This document shows positions 1-8,965 of a DNA stretch of 64,000 nt, one piece after another. This stretch comes from Bacteroidota bacterium (GTDB lineage Bacteria; Bacteroidota; Bacteroidia; Cytophagales; Cyclobacteriaceae): NCBI GenBank assembly GCA_018266395.1, contig JAFEAM010000034.1:48795-112794 (forward strand). The letters are read 5' to 3'. Under the pieces are notes generated by a model. The model was given only the letters and a program-made list of their open reading frames with translations, made no database searches and had not been told where the DNA came from. The translations under genes were made by a program, and so were the position numbers. Position 1 is the stretch's first letter. Each line of letters starts with the position of its first letter.

Positions 1-2
1 AG

Positions 3-1049
3 GAATTCAAGCGCTATGAGCAGGTGAAGAAAGACCAGTCTTATCATCTTTCCGAGAAATCGGAAGAAGATCTGTTCGATGACCAATATGTCATCCGGAC
101 ATGTGACATGGGGTTGTACTTCCACGGGGGTGAAGAGGGCAGGCAGGCTTTTGCACAGCAGCTCGGCGAGGCCATGAAGGGTATCGGCTTTGCCATTCTT
201 ACCAACCACGGCGTAGACCCTGCGTTGTATGACGATGCTGAGAAGAAGACCGCTGAATTGTTTGAGACCACCACACGTGAGGAGCGGATGAAGTACCACG
301 CGCAGCGTTTCGGATCGGTGAATCAAGGCTACTTTCCGATGAAGGAAACCACCATCATTCATCCCGACCTGGTGGAAGGCTGGGTATTTTGCCGCAGGGC
401 CTTTAATCTGGATGGCAAAGGAGACTATAAAGAATCAGACTTCTGGCCCCGGCCAGGTTACGAACCGTTCTTCAGGAAGCTGGTGATCGAGCACGAGAAA
501 CTCATTCTCCCCATCATGGAAAGCATACTCGTTTTTCTGGGTTGTGACCCACATCTATACGACAAGAAATTCACTGGCACCAATTTTGGCTTCAGGCTAA
601 ATTACTATCCGGCTCTAACGAAGGCTGACGAGGCCACCGGCGGCGGGCGCATGCTGGGACACGAGGATGTGGATTTCTTTACCATCCTCCCTGCCCAGTC
701 AGTTGACGGCTTGCAGGTGCTTAACCGTGAGAATATGAAATGGATACGACTCAACGCGCCAAAAGGAAGCATTGTACTTAACACCGGTGATTACATGCAA
801 CGGGTTACCAACGACATCCTGCCATCCACAACCCACCGTGTAAGTAAGCCCCGTAACCGTTCCCTTTACGGTAAGCCCCGCATCAGTTTTCCCATGGCTG
901 TTTATGTTTGGGAAGAAGAAATTCTCGAAGTGCTCCCCAATACCGGCATCCCCAGGTATGAACCGATCCGAGCCGAGACGTTCCATACAAGGATTACCAG
1001 CAAATATTATGGCGATGATTACGCCAAGGAAGTAAAGAACAACAGTTAG
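3..1049 (+). CDS. 2OG-Fe(II) oxygenase, isopenicillin N synthase-like (5' end probably cut by window edge)
   Basis: Non-heme iron 2-oxoglutarate dioxygenase of the IPNS/flavonol-synthase fold. Numbering from the GTG at 24: an N-terminal DIOX_N-like region (about 25-140), then the Fe2OG core with the HxD pair H213/D215, distal ligand H271 in STTHRV, and the 2OG-binding RxS at R286-S288. The reading frame has no stop back to base 3, so the true start may lie outside the window; the in-frame GTG at 24 has no clear ribosome site and is only an alternative. Family members oxidise small molecules or amino acids; substrate cannot be inferred. The next gene starts 186 bases downstream with its own promoter-like boxes, so this is not an obvious operon partner. 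Confidence 0.85.
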   Translation, partial: EFKRYEQVKKDQSYHLSEKSEEDLFDDQYVIRTCDMGLYFHGGEEGRQAFAQQLGEAMKGIGFAILTNHGVDPALYDDAEKKTAELFETTTREERMKYHAQRFGSVNQGYFPMKETTIIHPDLVEGWVFCRRAFNLDGKGDYKESDFWPRPGYEPFFRKLVIEHEKLILPIMESILVFLGCDPHLYDKKFTGTNFGFRLNYYPALTKADEATGGGRMLGHEDVDFFTILPAQSVDGLQVLNRENMKWIRLNAPKGSIVLNTGDYMQRVTNDILPSTTHRVSKPRNRSLYGKPRISFPMAVYVWEEEILEVLPNTGIPRYEPIRAETFHTRITSKYYGDDYAKEVKNNS

Positions 1050-1145
1050 CAGTGCCTGGTGGGTGAAGTGACCGCTTGTCAAAGAGGTCAGGAAATGTGT
1101 GCATCCTGCATTCAGGACAATTGAAGCCCCGTTATTCAGTCAGGG

Positions 1146-1175
1146 TTGTGACGCATCTGCTTTATCCATACTTTG
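1146..1175 (+). promoter_or_regulatory. Bacteroidota-type promoter candidate for the efflux gene
   Basis: TTG at 1146-1148, a 20-base spacer, then TACTTTG at 1169-1175, close to the Bacteroidota TTTG / TAnnTTTG pattern but one base short in the -7 box. It would start RNA near 1182, about 55 bases before the ATG at 1236, which supports that ATG over an upstream in-frame one at 1173 that overlaps the box. Pattern match only. Confidence 0.35.
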
Positions 1176-1235
1176 TGCACCTTGCACCCGGAAAATAATG
1201 ACCAGCTCCGGCATTCGGACAGGGCTCCATTCAAC

Positions 1236-2474
1236 ATGCGCACCAAACGCTACCATCTCATCCTCATCCTGGGTTTGCTTTCCACCATCGGGCCATTTTC
1301 GATAGACATGTATCTGCCCGCGTTTCCTGCAATAGCGCTGGGCCTTCATACAACCACTGCCAAGGTGATGCTTTCATTCTCCAGTTTTTTTATTGGCATT
1401 TCTGTCGGGCAACTGATCTATGGTCCGCTGCTGGAGCGGTATGGCCGGAAGAAGCCATTGTATATAGGCCTGGTTATCTACTTCGCGGCTTCTGCAGGAT
1501 GTGCCCTCGCCAATTCCGTAAATGCGCTGATTGCATTCCGCCTCCTTCAGGCATTGGGAGGTTGCGCCGGTATGGTGGCTTCCAGGGCTATCGTCCGCGA
1601 TTTGTTTGAAGTAAAAGACAGCGCCAAAATCTTCTCGTTGCTCATGCTTGTCGTGGCGGTTTCACCGATCATCGCTCCTACCGTTGGGGGCTATGTAACA
1701 GCCTTTTTAGGATGGCGGTATGTCTTCCTCATGCTCATATTGGTCACCATGATGATTCTCGTTGGCGTTCATTTCCTGCTTCCGGAAAGCAAGACGCCGG
1801 ATACCAACCATTCCTTGCGTCCTTCTTCGATTGCGAAAAACTATTGGAACATTCTCATCCAGCCCCAGTTCTACGTCTTTACCTTGACCGGATCGATAGC
1901 AGCGTCAGGATTATATGCTTATATCAGCGGGTCTCCTCATGTCTTCATAGAGCTATTCAAGGTAACCGAAGAGGAATATGGATGGATCTTTGCACTGCTG
2001 GCGCTTGGAGTGATAACCGCAAGCCAGGTGAACACCTTGGCGCTCAGACGGTATTCAAGCGAACAACTCATTGTCTATGCACTGTCATTTCAGAGCGTTG
2101 TGGGTGTTACGCTGCTGGCCCTTACCTATAGCGGATGGATCGGATTGCACATGACCGGCGTCCTTATCTTCCTGTTCCTTTGCTGCCAGGGTTTTATTTT
2201 CCCCAATGCGTCGGCGCTCACGCTCGCGTCTTTTGGTCATAGCGCAGGTAATGCTTCCGCGCTAATGGGCGCAGTGCAGATGGGCATTGGAGCGTCTGTT
2301 TCGGGCTTGGTCAGTTTTATGCAGAATGATACGGCATTGCCTATGGTCGGCACCATGGCATGCTGTTCATTGATCGCCTTTACCATTATTTTTATTGGCA
2401 GAAGGACGGCTGTCAAACAGCCCAGCCTGGAAGAAATAGAAGAAGAAGACGTGGAAATGGTGAGCGGGTTATAA
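1236..2474 (+). CDS. MFS drug-efflux transporter, Bcr/CflA type
   Basis: Inner-membrane 12-TM major facilitator, 412 aa, the usual length of the Bcr/CflA drug:H+ antiporters. Visible signatures are the STIGPFSIDMYLPAFP stretch in TM1 with the conserved acidic residue, motif A between TM2 and TM3 (GPLLERYGRKKP), and the RALQALGGCAG-like TM4. The ATG at 1236 puts the usual short cytosolic tail before TM1; an in-frame ATG at 1173 would add 21 hydrophilic residues and overlap a promoter-like sequence. The next gene begins 8 bases after the stop, so the two are probably co-transcribed. Substrate is unknown; Bcr-type pumps export compounds such as bicyclomycin or sulfonamides. Confidence 0.88.
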   Translation: MRTKRYHLILILGLLSTIGPFSIDMYLPAFPAIALGLHTTTAKVMLSFSSFFIGISVGQLIYGPLLERYGRKKPLYIGLVIYFAASAGCALANSVNALIAFRLLQALGGCAGMVASRAIVRDLFEVKDSAKIFSLLMLVVAVSPIIAPTVGGYVTAFLGWRYVFLMLILVTMMILVGVHFLLPESKTPDTNHSLRPSSIAKNYWNILIQPQFYVFTLTGSIAASGLYAYISGSPHVFIELFKVTEEEYGWIFALLALGVITASQVNTLALRRYSSEQLIVYALSFQSVVGVTLLALTYSGWIGLHMTGVLIFLFLCCQGFIFPNASALTLASFGHSAGNASALMGAVQMGIGASVSGLVSFMQNDTALPMVGTMACCSLIAFTIIFIGRRTAVKQPSLEEIEEEDVEMVSGL

Positions 2475-2482
2475 GCAGTGCC

Positions 2483-2926
2483 ATGAAGAAACACCCATCC
2501 AGAAGGAATTTTATGAAGCAATCCGCTGTACTGTCATCTGCACTGATGATGGGCGGAAGTCAAATGTTGTTCGCGTATGATAAGAAAACTCCAATGAATA
2601 CACCTGCAAATGATTCACCGGTGATACGACTGGCCCGGCTTCAGATCGATGCGTCACAATTGGACAAGTATAAGGCCGCATTAAGGGAAGAAGTCGAAGC
2701 ATCTGTCCGTGTGGAACCAGGCGTTCTCACCCTGTATGCTGTCCAGGACAAGAATCATCCTGATCGCGTTGTGGTCTTCGAAATTTATGCAAACCAGGCT
2801 GCCTATGATTCACACATCCAGACGCCGCATTTTAAGAAGTACAAGGATGCAACCCAGTCGATGGTCAAATCGTTGGAGCTGAATGAAATGGTAGCTGTTG
2901 CATTGAAATCACAGAATCAGAAATGA
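2483..2926 (+). CDS. Tat-exported antibiotic-biosynthesis-monooxygenase (ABM) fold protein
   Basis: 147 aa. It begins with a twin-arginine signal (SRRNFMKQS followed by a hydrophobic stretch to about residue 32), implying folded export. The mature part (about 45-140) looks like a YgiN-type ABM ferredoxin-like domain: IRLARLQIDASQLDKYKAAL, the EPGVLTLYAV strand, the VVVFEIYANQAAYDSHIQTPHFKKY core, and a C-terminal strand. Such domains are cofactor-free quinol monooxygenases or small dimeric heme/oxidation enzymes; the exact reaction is not inferable. A longer frame back to 2360 overlaps the preceding transporter; the start at 2483, 8 bases after its stop, restores the Tat signal at the N-terminus. 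Linkage to the efflux pump suggests a shared detoxification role (inference). Confidence 0.8.
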   Translation: MKKHPSRRNFMKQSAVLSSALMMGGSQMLFAYDKKTPMNTPANDSPVIRLARLQIDASQLDKYKAALREEVEASVRVEPGVLTLYAVQDKNHPDRVVVFEIYANQAAYDSHIQTPHFKKYKDATQSMVKSLELNEMVAVALKSQNQK

Positions 2927-2973
2927 AGATTCCTAAGTAAGGTGCAAAGCAGGACATCAAAAAAAATCAATAC

Positions 2974-3639
2974 ATGTTTATAGGACACTTCGCTCTTGGT
3001 ATGGGCGCCAAGGCTGCCAAACCGCAGCTTTCCCTCGGCACATACTTTCTTGCAGTTCAGTTCGTGGACCTTCTCTGGCCTACTCTACTCCTCTTCAACC
3101 TGGAGCAGGTGGCCATTGTGCCAGGCATCACCGAAATGACTCCGCTGGATTTCATCAGCTATCCTTATACCCATAGTCTCCTGATGGCGGTCACATGGTC
3201 AGCACTGGGATTCATCCTCATCTACCTGATAAAGAAAGATGTCAGTCTTGCCTTTATTATTGCGGCCTGCGTGGGAAGTCACTGGTTTCTGGATTTCCTC
3301 ACCCACCGACCCGATCTGCCTTTAACTATAGGCGGTGCTACCAAGGCGGGACTTGGCCTTTGGAATCATAAGATGGCCACCATCATCCTGGAAACCTCCA
3401 TGTTTGTACTTGGAGTTTATTGGTACCAACGGGTTACAGCTGCGACCGACAATACAGGAAAGTACGGATTCTGGGGCCTTGTGACTTTTATGCTTTTGAT
3501 CCACATCGGGAATATCATGGGGCCTCCTCCTCCAAATGTCGCAGCTATTGCATGGGCTGGACACCTGCAGTGGCTATTCGTTGTCTGGGCATACTGGGTG
3601 GACAAGCACAGAGGTACCAGGGAAGTGATACATGCTTAG
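2974..3639 (+). CDS. Membrane protein of the YdjM/DUF457 metal-dependent-hydrolase-like family
   Basis: 221 aa with about five or six transmembrane segments. Conserved polar motifs typical of the YdjM/DUF457 superfamily are present: GHFALG near the N-terminus, an in-membrane Asp (DLLWP), YTHSLL in the middle and SHWFLDFLTHRPDLPL near residues 101-116. These His/Asp residues are thought to bind metal in this family, but no reaction is established here. It lies 47 bases after the monooxygenase-like gene on the same strand and may be its operon partner. The C-terminus is short and charged. Confidence 0.65.
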   Translation: MFIGHFALGMGAKAAKPQLSLGTYFLAVQFVDLLWPTLLLFNLEQVAIVPGITEMTPLDFISYPYTHSLLMAVTWSALGFILIYLIKKDVSLAFIIAACVGSHWFLDFLTHRPDLPLTIGGATKAGLGLWNHKMATIILETSMFVLGVYWYQRVTAATDNTGKYGFWGLVTFMLLIHIGNIMGPPPPNVAAIAWAGHLQWLFVVWAYWVDKHRGTREVIHA

Positions 3640-3799
3640 CGGAGTTGATTCAAATCCACTTGTATCGGATTAGATTGGCGACTCATACGGTAAGATCGAT
3701 GATGGAGCATTGAAAACCGCTTTTGGGTGTCTGCCATTCACTCACCAGCCACAGGTCTAATTAAGGGCTGATAACCACAATCCTTATTAACTTCAGGAT

Positions 3800-4891
3800 A
3801 TGCTTTACCTAAGTGGTGTCGGCCTTGCCATTTTTCTGCTTTTGCTTTTGATAGCCAAGGATAAGAAAGTGCAATCCGACTGGGTATTGGCATGCTGGCT
3901 GTTGGTCATGGCCATTCATCTTCTCCTATTCAGTTTTGAGCAGAGCGGCATTTACCCTGAATTGCTGGGCGCCGCTTTGCCATTTCCACTTTTGCACGGC
4001 CCCCTACTTTATATATACACCCGTTCCCTCACCCGTTATCATTCTCTTTCCTATTACCAGCTTTTGCATTTTCTTCCTGCAACCCTGGTGGTCCTGTATA
4101 TGATCCCATTTTTTGGCATTCCTACCGAAGAAAAGATCGAGGTATTCAGAAACAATGGCGCCGGCTACGAAAATTTCAACCTGATCAGGCACGTCGCCGT
4201 TATGACATCAGGCATTTTATATGTGATCCTTTCCACAATCGCACTCATGCGGCATCGGGCGCGGATAGCGAGCCTGTATTCCAACACCGAAAAGGTCAAC
4301 CTGCTGTGGCTTCAATACATGATCTTTTGGATCGCGGCCATTTGGCTTTTTGTGCTCACCCACATTGATGAGCTGGTATTCGGTGCAGCTGTTCTGTTTG
4401 TGGGATTCATAGGATATTTTGGAATAAGGCAGATGGGAATATTTAATAATCCGTCGCCTGAAGAAAAGGGTCTGACTGCCGTGGGAGAAACAGACGCCGT
4501 TTCCACTCTGGAAAAACCCAAGTACCAGAAGTCTGGGCTTTCTGCGGAGGCTGCCGAAAAGATTCACAAGGGGCTGACCCAGGTTATGCATGATGAGAAG
4601 CTGTTTACCCAAAGTGATCTTTCTCTTGCAGATCTGGCAACCCGACTAAATACGCCAGCCAACCATCTTTCCCAGGTCATCAACGAGAGGGAAGGCAAGA
4701 ATTTCTATGACTACGTTAACAACCTTCGCATCCAGGAATTCATAAGAGTCACAGGCAGTCCTGAAAGCCAGAAGTACACCTTGCAGGCCCTTGCTGAAGA
4801 AGCTGGGTTCAGTTCAAAGTCCTCTTTTAACCGGCACTTCAGGAAAGTTACCGGTAAGTCCCCTTCAGAATATTTGCAAACCAAGGGCTAG
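3800..4891 (+). CDS. AraC-family regulator with N-terminal membrane domain
   Basis: 363 aa. Residues 1 to about 215 hold seven hydrophobic segments (first LSGVGLAIFLLLLLIA), and about 255-363 form an AraC-type double helix-turn-helix: SLADLATRLNTPANHLSQVIN is the first HTH and TLQALAEEAGFSSKSSFNRHFRK the second, ending in the typical TGKSPSEYL. This membrane-tethered arrangement is common in Bacteroidota and implies sensing at the membrane with DNA binding on the cytosolic side. Targets are unknown; the S33 hydrolase and outer-membrane-type gene downstream are candidates. The 160 bases upstream show nothing I can name. Confidence 0.88.
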   Translation: MLYLSGVGLAIFLLLLLIAKDKKVQSDWVLACWLLVMAIHLLLFSFEQSGIYPELLGAALPFPLLHGPLLYIYTRSLTRYHSLSYYQLLHFLPATLVVLYMIPFFGIPTEEKIEVFRNNGAGYENFNLIRHVAVMTSGILYVILSTIALMRHRARIASLYSNTEKVNLLWLQYMIFWIAAIWLFVLTHIDELVFGAAVLFVGFIGYFGIRQMGIFNNPSPEEKGLTAVGETDAVSTLEKPKYQKSGLSAEAAEKIHKGLTQVMHDEKLFTQSDLSLADLATRLNTPANHLSQVINEREGKNFYDYVNNLRIQEFIRVTGSPESQKYTLQALAEEAGFSSKSSFNRHFRKVTGKSPSEYLQTKG

Positions 4892-4986
4892 TATCTCCAT
4901 AAGTGGTGTCAGCCTACACGGTGGGCCTAAATGGGGTCATTTTGGGCCATCCCGCCATATACCTCCCCGTTAAGGTGACTTACATC

Positions 4987-5012
4987 CTTGACCCACTGCG
5001 CGCTGGGTTGAG
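4987..5012. other. Imperfect hairpin upstream of the S33 hydrolase
   Basis: CTTGACCCA and TGGGTTGAG pair over nine positions (two G-U wobbles on RNA) around the 8-base loop CTGCGCGC. It lies about 95 bases after the AraC gene and 25 bases before the next start. There is no T-run after it, so it is a weak terminator candidate or a leader structure. Confidence 0.25.
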
Positions 5013-5037
5013 GGCGCCAAACAAACCTTAATCCATT

Positions 5038-6027
5038 ATGAAACATCTATTAATTTTCCTTTGCTGCCTTTCTGCCATACAATTGTCATGCGAGGGCCCA
5101 CTCAATGCAGATGAGCCAGGGCTGCTGGTTCCGAAAACTGTCGACCAGGATGCCCTACTGCCTTCGATCAGGGCAAATAACACACAACTTCACTCAGAGG
5201 CATTTGGCGATCCTACCCAACCCATGCTCGTCGTACTCCACGGCGGGCCGGGATTGGACTATCGACCTTTACTCAACTGCAAGTCATTTGCAACGGAAGG
5301 TTATTACGTGGTATTCTATGACCAGCGCGGATCGGGCCTATCGCGCAGGGAGAGCAAGTCCTCCTACACAACGGAGATTATGTTGGATGATTTGGAGGCT
5401 GTTATCTCCTATTACCGAAGCAGTCCAAATCAAAAGATATTTCTTCTTGGTCAGTCCTGGGGTGCTATCCTGGCCACAGCCTACATTAACCAGCACCCTG
5501 ATGCAATCAATGGGGTAATTCTTGCCGAGCCCGGTGGTTTCATCTGGAATGACATTAAAGATTACATGGCACGGACGCGCAAGTATGACCTTCAAAGTGA
5601 AACGCTAAACGACGCCACCTACATGGATCAATTCATTACCGCCAAAGAATCTGAACAGGAGAAGCTAGACTACAAATTCGGGCTGCTGGCATCTTCTGAG
5701 GGTGCATCAGACAGTCCGCTTGGTGACGAAGGCCATATCCCCTTTTGGAGGATGGGGGCGCTGGTCAACCAGGCCATGTATGACCTGGGAAAAAGAGAGC
5801 AACCCGACTGGACTAAAAACCTGTCAGCCTTCAAGACCAAAGTACTGTTTGTTTACAGTGAGCACAACAAGGCATATGGGGCTGCTTACGCAGAGCATGT
5901 AAGTTCAGCGTATCCGAACGTCGAGTTGAAACGCATTGATGAGGCAGGTCACCATGTAATGACCTTTCCCGCTGGATGGAACAATTTCAAACCTTTCGCA
6001 CTGCAATACCTTAACGAATTAAGATAA
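5038..6027 (+). CDS. Alpha/beta hydrolase, proline iminopeptidase-like (S33), exported
   Basis: 329 aa. N-terminal hydrophobic signal ending in QLSC at Cys18, a loose lipobox, so probably a lipoprotein. The hydrolase fold shows the S33 oxyanion motif HGGPG (68-72), DQRGSG (95-100), the nucleophile elbow GQSWG with Ser140, and a C-terminal catalytic-type His in GHH (305-306). At the place where the acid is expected, the strand reads VYSEHNKAYG, so the acid would be Glu or lie elsewhere. Family members remove N-terminal proline or hydrolyse related amides/esters. The next gene starts 7 bases later, suggesting an operon. Confidence 0.82.
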   Translation: MKHLLIFLCCLSAIQLSCEGPLNADEPGLLVPKTVDQDALLPSIRANNTQLHSEAFGDPTQPMLVVLHGGPGLDYRPLLNCKSFATEGYYVVFYDQRGSGLSRRESKSSYTTEIMLDDLEAVISYYRSSPNQKIFLLGQSWGAILATAYINQHPDAINGVILAEPGGFIWNDIKDYMARTRKYDLQSETLNDATYMDQFITAKESEQEKLDYKFGLLASSEGASDSPLGDEGHIPFWRMGALVNQAMYDLGKREQPDWTKNLSAFKTKVLFVYSEHNKAYGAAYAEHVSSAYPNVELKRIDEAGHHVMTFPAGWNNFKPFALQYLNELR

Positions 6028-6034
6028 CCATCAT

Positions 6035-6697
6035 ATGAAAACCCTGATTATTTTCTGTACCACAATCCTTCTTCCACTCACTGGCGTCTTTGCTCAAACC
6101 CTGAACTGGCACAACATTGATGGAGGGAAGAAAAATGTTGTCAGTGTGAATGCCGGTTGGGATTATGCCAACACCATCGGGCTGGCCTACACACGAGTCG
6201 TGATGACAAAGATGCCCATTGCACTTTCCGGACAGTTCTCAAAACCTGCAGGCAATGATTTGCTGGATGACTTCAAGTCAAAATTAGGTGGTCAAATCCG
6301 ATTGATGACTGCAGGAAACTTTGCTGTTGCTGCGTCCGTGTACGGCAACTACCGGCAGTACCAATCATCGATGGCAAAGTTGCAGAGCTTTGGATGCGAG
6401 CTGACTGCGATCGGCGGATATTACAGGGCACACTGGTTCCTGGCAATGGAATTTGGCTTCGACAAAGCCATCGCCACCCGGATAAGGGGCAGCGATTGGA
6501 TGAAACAGAACTTCCCTTCATCCAAAGATGGATGGTATGTGCCGACCGCCGGCAACTTTCTCTTCGCCCTCCAGGCGGGCGGGTCTATAAAGAACGTCGA
6601 TCTGTTTCTTAGGGCCGGTCAAGTGACGGATCAGAATTTTAAGTCATCCGCCCAGGTGCCGTTCATGGCTCAAGTCGGCGTGAATGTGAAGTTCTGA
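6035..6697 (+). CDS. Exported protein, probably small outer-membrane beta-barrel
   Basis: 220 aa; cleavable signal peptide (MKTLIIFCTTILLPLTGVFA followed by Q). The mature chain alternates polar and hydrophobic residues in short strands with Gly/Asn turns, and ends in VNVKF, a terminal Phe as in outer-membrane barrels. I do not recognise a named family. It follows the S33 hydrolase by 7 bases and is convergent with the M28 peptidase, leaving 41 bases between stops. Confidence 0.6.
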   Translation: MKTLIIFCTTILLPLTGVFAQTLNWHNIDGGKKNVVSVNAGWDYANTIGLAYTRVVMTKMPIALSGQFSKPAGNDLLDDFKSKLGGQIRLMTAGNFAVAASVYGNYRQYQSSMAKLQSFGCELTAIGGYYRAHWFLAMEFGFDKAIATRIRGSDWMKQNFPSSKDGWYVPTAGNFLFALQAGGSIKNVDLFLRAGQVTDQNFKSSAQVPFMAQVGVNVKF

Positions 6698-6738
6698 TTG
6701 ATGTGGGCAGAGGTTGAAGATTGCAGAGAGTGCAGTCT

Positions 6739-8754
6739 TCACTTCTGCTTCACAATTACTCCGGCATTTTCGAGTGCCCTCAGGTATTCCTCCACCACTT
6801 CCAATGGTATGGGACCAAACTCGGCTGACACAGCATTACGAATTTCTTCAGTTGAACGCCTGCCGTCAACAAAATTGAGTGTTTCATACGCATATTCATC
6901 TCCCCAAAGCCCATGATATCCGGGAAGGCGAAGGGCTCCCACCTTCTCTTCACCCAGGTGGTCGGCGAGATAATCATATCCAAAAACAGAAAGCGGCCCT
7001 TTTATTGAGGCGTTGCGTTTATATACAGAGGTGGCATTTGATCTGGTTCCGGTCGATGGTTTCCCGGTGAGTTTCTCCATGGTCGAATAGAATTCTCCTG
7101 CTTCCTTTTCCATGGCCGCGTTCACCTGAACAAAAGATTTCAGAGATTGAAACACTCCGCGCTCATAGCGAAAATGCTGCGACCACAGGTTATCCACTTC
7201 TTCTTTTGGAATCTCGCCTGCCCGTCTCACCACATCAGATGTTCTCTTCAAGGCTTGCTGCCTGATTAAACTCCATAAGGAAGCAGCATCGGCTGCCTGA
7301 AGGTTAGAGAGGTAATATCCACTCGCCGCACCGATAAATCCTGCCCGCTTCAATTTCGTAGGATCTATATTGGCGGCCATGTCGAAGTTGGTATGGATGT
7401 ACCGGTCCGGCCAATCGTGCATGTAGATACACGGAATCCTGAAGGAACCCTCATTGTATACGTCGTGATCGCTCCCCATATGAAACTCTCCGAGCACTGC
7501 CTGCAAGGGTTCCTTCCCTCCTTCGTTGGAAACAAATTTGAAATCATGGGCATATCCGCTGGCATAGGCATCCGATTGGGCATTCACATATCCTCCGAAG
7601 GTTTGTCCAACATCTGCGACAAAATTCGGAAGGCTTTGAGGGGCGCCCGCCACGTGGAATACAGATTTCGTTATCGGACCCCCTCCCACCATATCCATGT
7701 GAATTACAGCTTTGATCCTGTCGGCATAGGTGGGTCGTTGTGCCAGTATCGCGAGTGTTCCTTCTATTTCCGGAGACCAGATGAAGCGGATAGTTCGTCT
7801 CGGTCGGCCTATTCTTCCCTCTGCAATCAATTTATTTAAGCTTCTCGCGATTTCCAGGATGGTCATACTTCCGCTTGCATTGTCATTGGCACCCGGACGC
7901 TGATGGTCAAGATGGCAGGTAAAGGCAATCTCTTCATTCTGCAGAACAGGGTCAGTGCCTTTGATGATCGCTGTAGCAAAACTGTAATTACCAGGATGCT
8001 GACCTGCCTTCACTTTTGCGTGCAGCACAATCCGCTCGCCTCGTGCTAGTCGCGATTGAAATTCCCTCGCTTGTTTCAACGAGATCATGAAACAAAAAGC
8101 CTTAGTCGGGGCAAAGCTGTCGAAGTGACCCCATCGGATCAGGTTCTGGTCCTCACGTGACCAGGCCGTAGGTTGATTTTGAGTATAGCTGATCAATCCT
8201 GCCGCGCCCTTTGCCACGGCTAGTTTAACTGCAGCTGAAGGAGATGAAGAGATAAGGACGATCTTGCCCCTGAAATCTATGTTTTCATAGTCCTTTTCTG
8301 AACTGCCTGCACCTGCATCCACCAGGTCGGCCGTTACTTCTCCGCTTTCACTGTCTTCTGCAAGGGTAATAGGCATGGATTCCCAATCCGCAAGCCTGGT
8401 CTTTGGCCTCCATTTGTCACCATCTTTCTCCATTTCCCACAACTCGGCGAACTCGGCCTCCCATACCAAACGAGATTTCTGGGTTCCATACATGGACTTT
8501 CCATCAGCCGGAATCTGAAAGACTTCAACACCCTCCAGGCCGTATTCCTTCAGTTTCGACTCCACAAAGTCAATGGCCATGCGGAATTCGGATGAACCAC
8601 GTATCCGGTGCAGGCGGGTGACATATTCAAGGTTTCGCTTTGCGGATTCACCAGAAAGTTCAGAATCAAAGGCCTTCACTGTGGCAGGATCCAGCAATGG
8701 CTGGGACCAAGCACAAGAGGCGATAAACAGGAACAAGAACGTTGTTCGAATCAT
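6739..8754 (-). CDS. Exported M28-family zinc peptidase with PA-like insert
   Basis: 671 aa from the ATG at 8754 (an upstream in-frame ATG would put 15 odd residues before the signal peptide). Signal peptide IRTTFLFLFIASCAWSQ. A PA-like region (about 135-235) precedes the M28 core: H281 and D291 in HLDHQRPGANDNASG, acidic E329/E331 in WSPEIEG, D354 in HMDMVGG, and a final His in YIHTNFD. These are the expected di-zinc aminopeptidase ligands, though the usual GEE motif is diverged to PEIE. The last 90 residues form a small helical domain that I cannot name. Likely a periplasmic or secreted peptidase for amino-acid scavenging. Confidence 0.85.
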   Translation of the reverse strand: MIRTTFLFLFIASCAWSQPLLDPATVKAFDSELSGESAKRNLEYVTRLHRIRGSSEFRMAIDFVESKLKEYGLEGVEVFQIPADGKSMYGTQKSRLVWEAEFAELWEMEKDGDKWRPKTRLADWESMPITLAEDSESGEVTADLVDAGAGSSEKDYENIDFRGKIVLISSSPSAAVKLAVAKGAAGLISYTQNQPTAWSREDQNLIRWGHFDSFAPTKAFCFMISLKQAREFQSRLARGERIVLHAKVKAGQHPGNYSFATAIIKGTDPVLQNEEIAFTCHLDHQRPGANDNASGSMTILEIARSLNKLIAEGRIGRPRRTIRFIWSPEIEGTLAILAQRPTYADRIKAVIHMDMVGGGPITKSVFHVAGAPQSLPNFVADVGQTFGGYVNAQSDAYASGYAHDFKFVSNEGGKEPLQAVLGEFHMGSDHDVYNEGSFRIPCIYMHDWPDRYIHTNFDMAANIDPTKLKRAGFIGAASGYYLSNLQAADAASLWSLIRQQALKRTSDVVRRAGEIPKEEVDNLWSQHFRYERGVFQSLKSFVQVNAAMEKEAGEFYSTMEKLTGKPSTGTRSNATSVYKRNASIKGPLSVFGYDYLADHLGEEKVGALRLPGYHGLWGDEYAYETLNFVDGRRSTEEIRNAVSAEFGPIPLEVVEEYLRALENAGVIVKQK

Positions 8755-8965
8755 GGTGCAAATTTTGATACAGGAAATATAACTAATCGGTTGTCTCAAG
8801 CCGAACCATGTTAGGCTAAACGGTCAGGAGTCAGAATGTCCGGAGGGTCTCTCTGGGTTGCCGCTCTTTCCGAGACGTTCAGCTAACAAATCAGGGTGAA
8901 TCCAAAAAACTTTCATTTCATGGTCCTCGTCCTTTTTTTATCTTGGTCACTCATAGTTGTAATTA

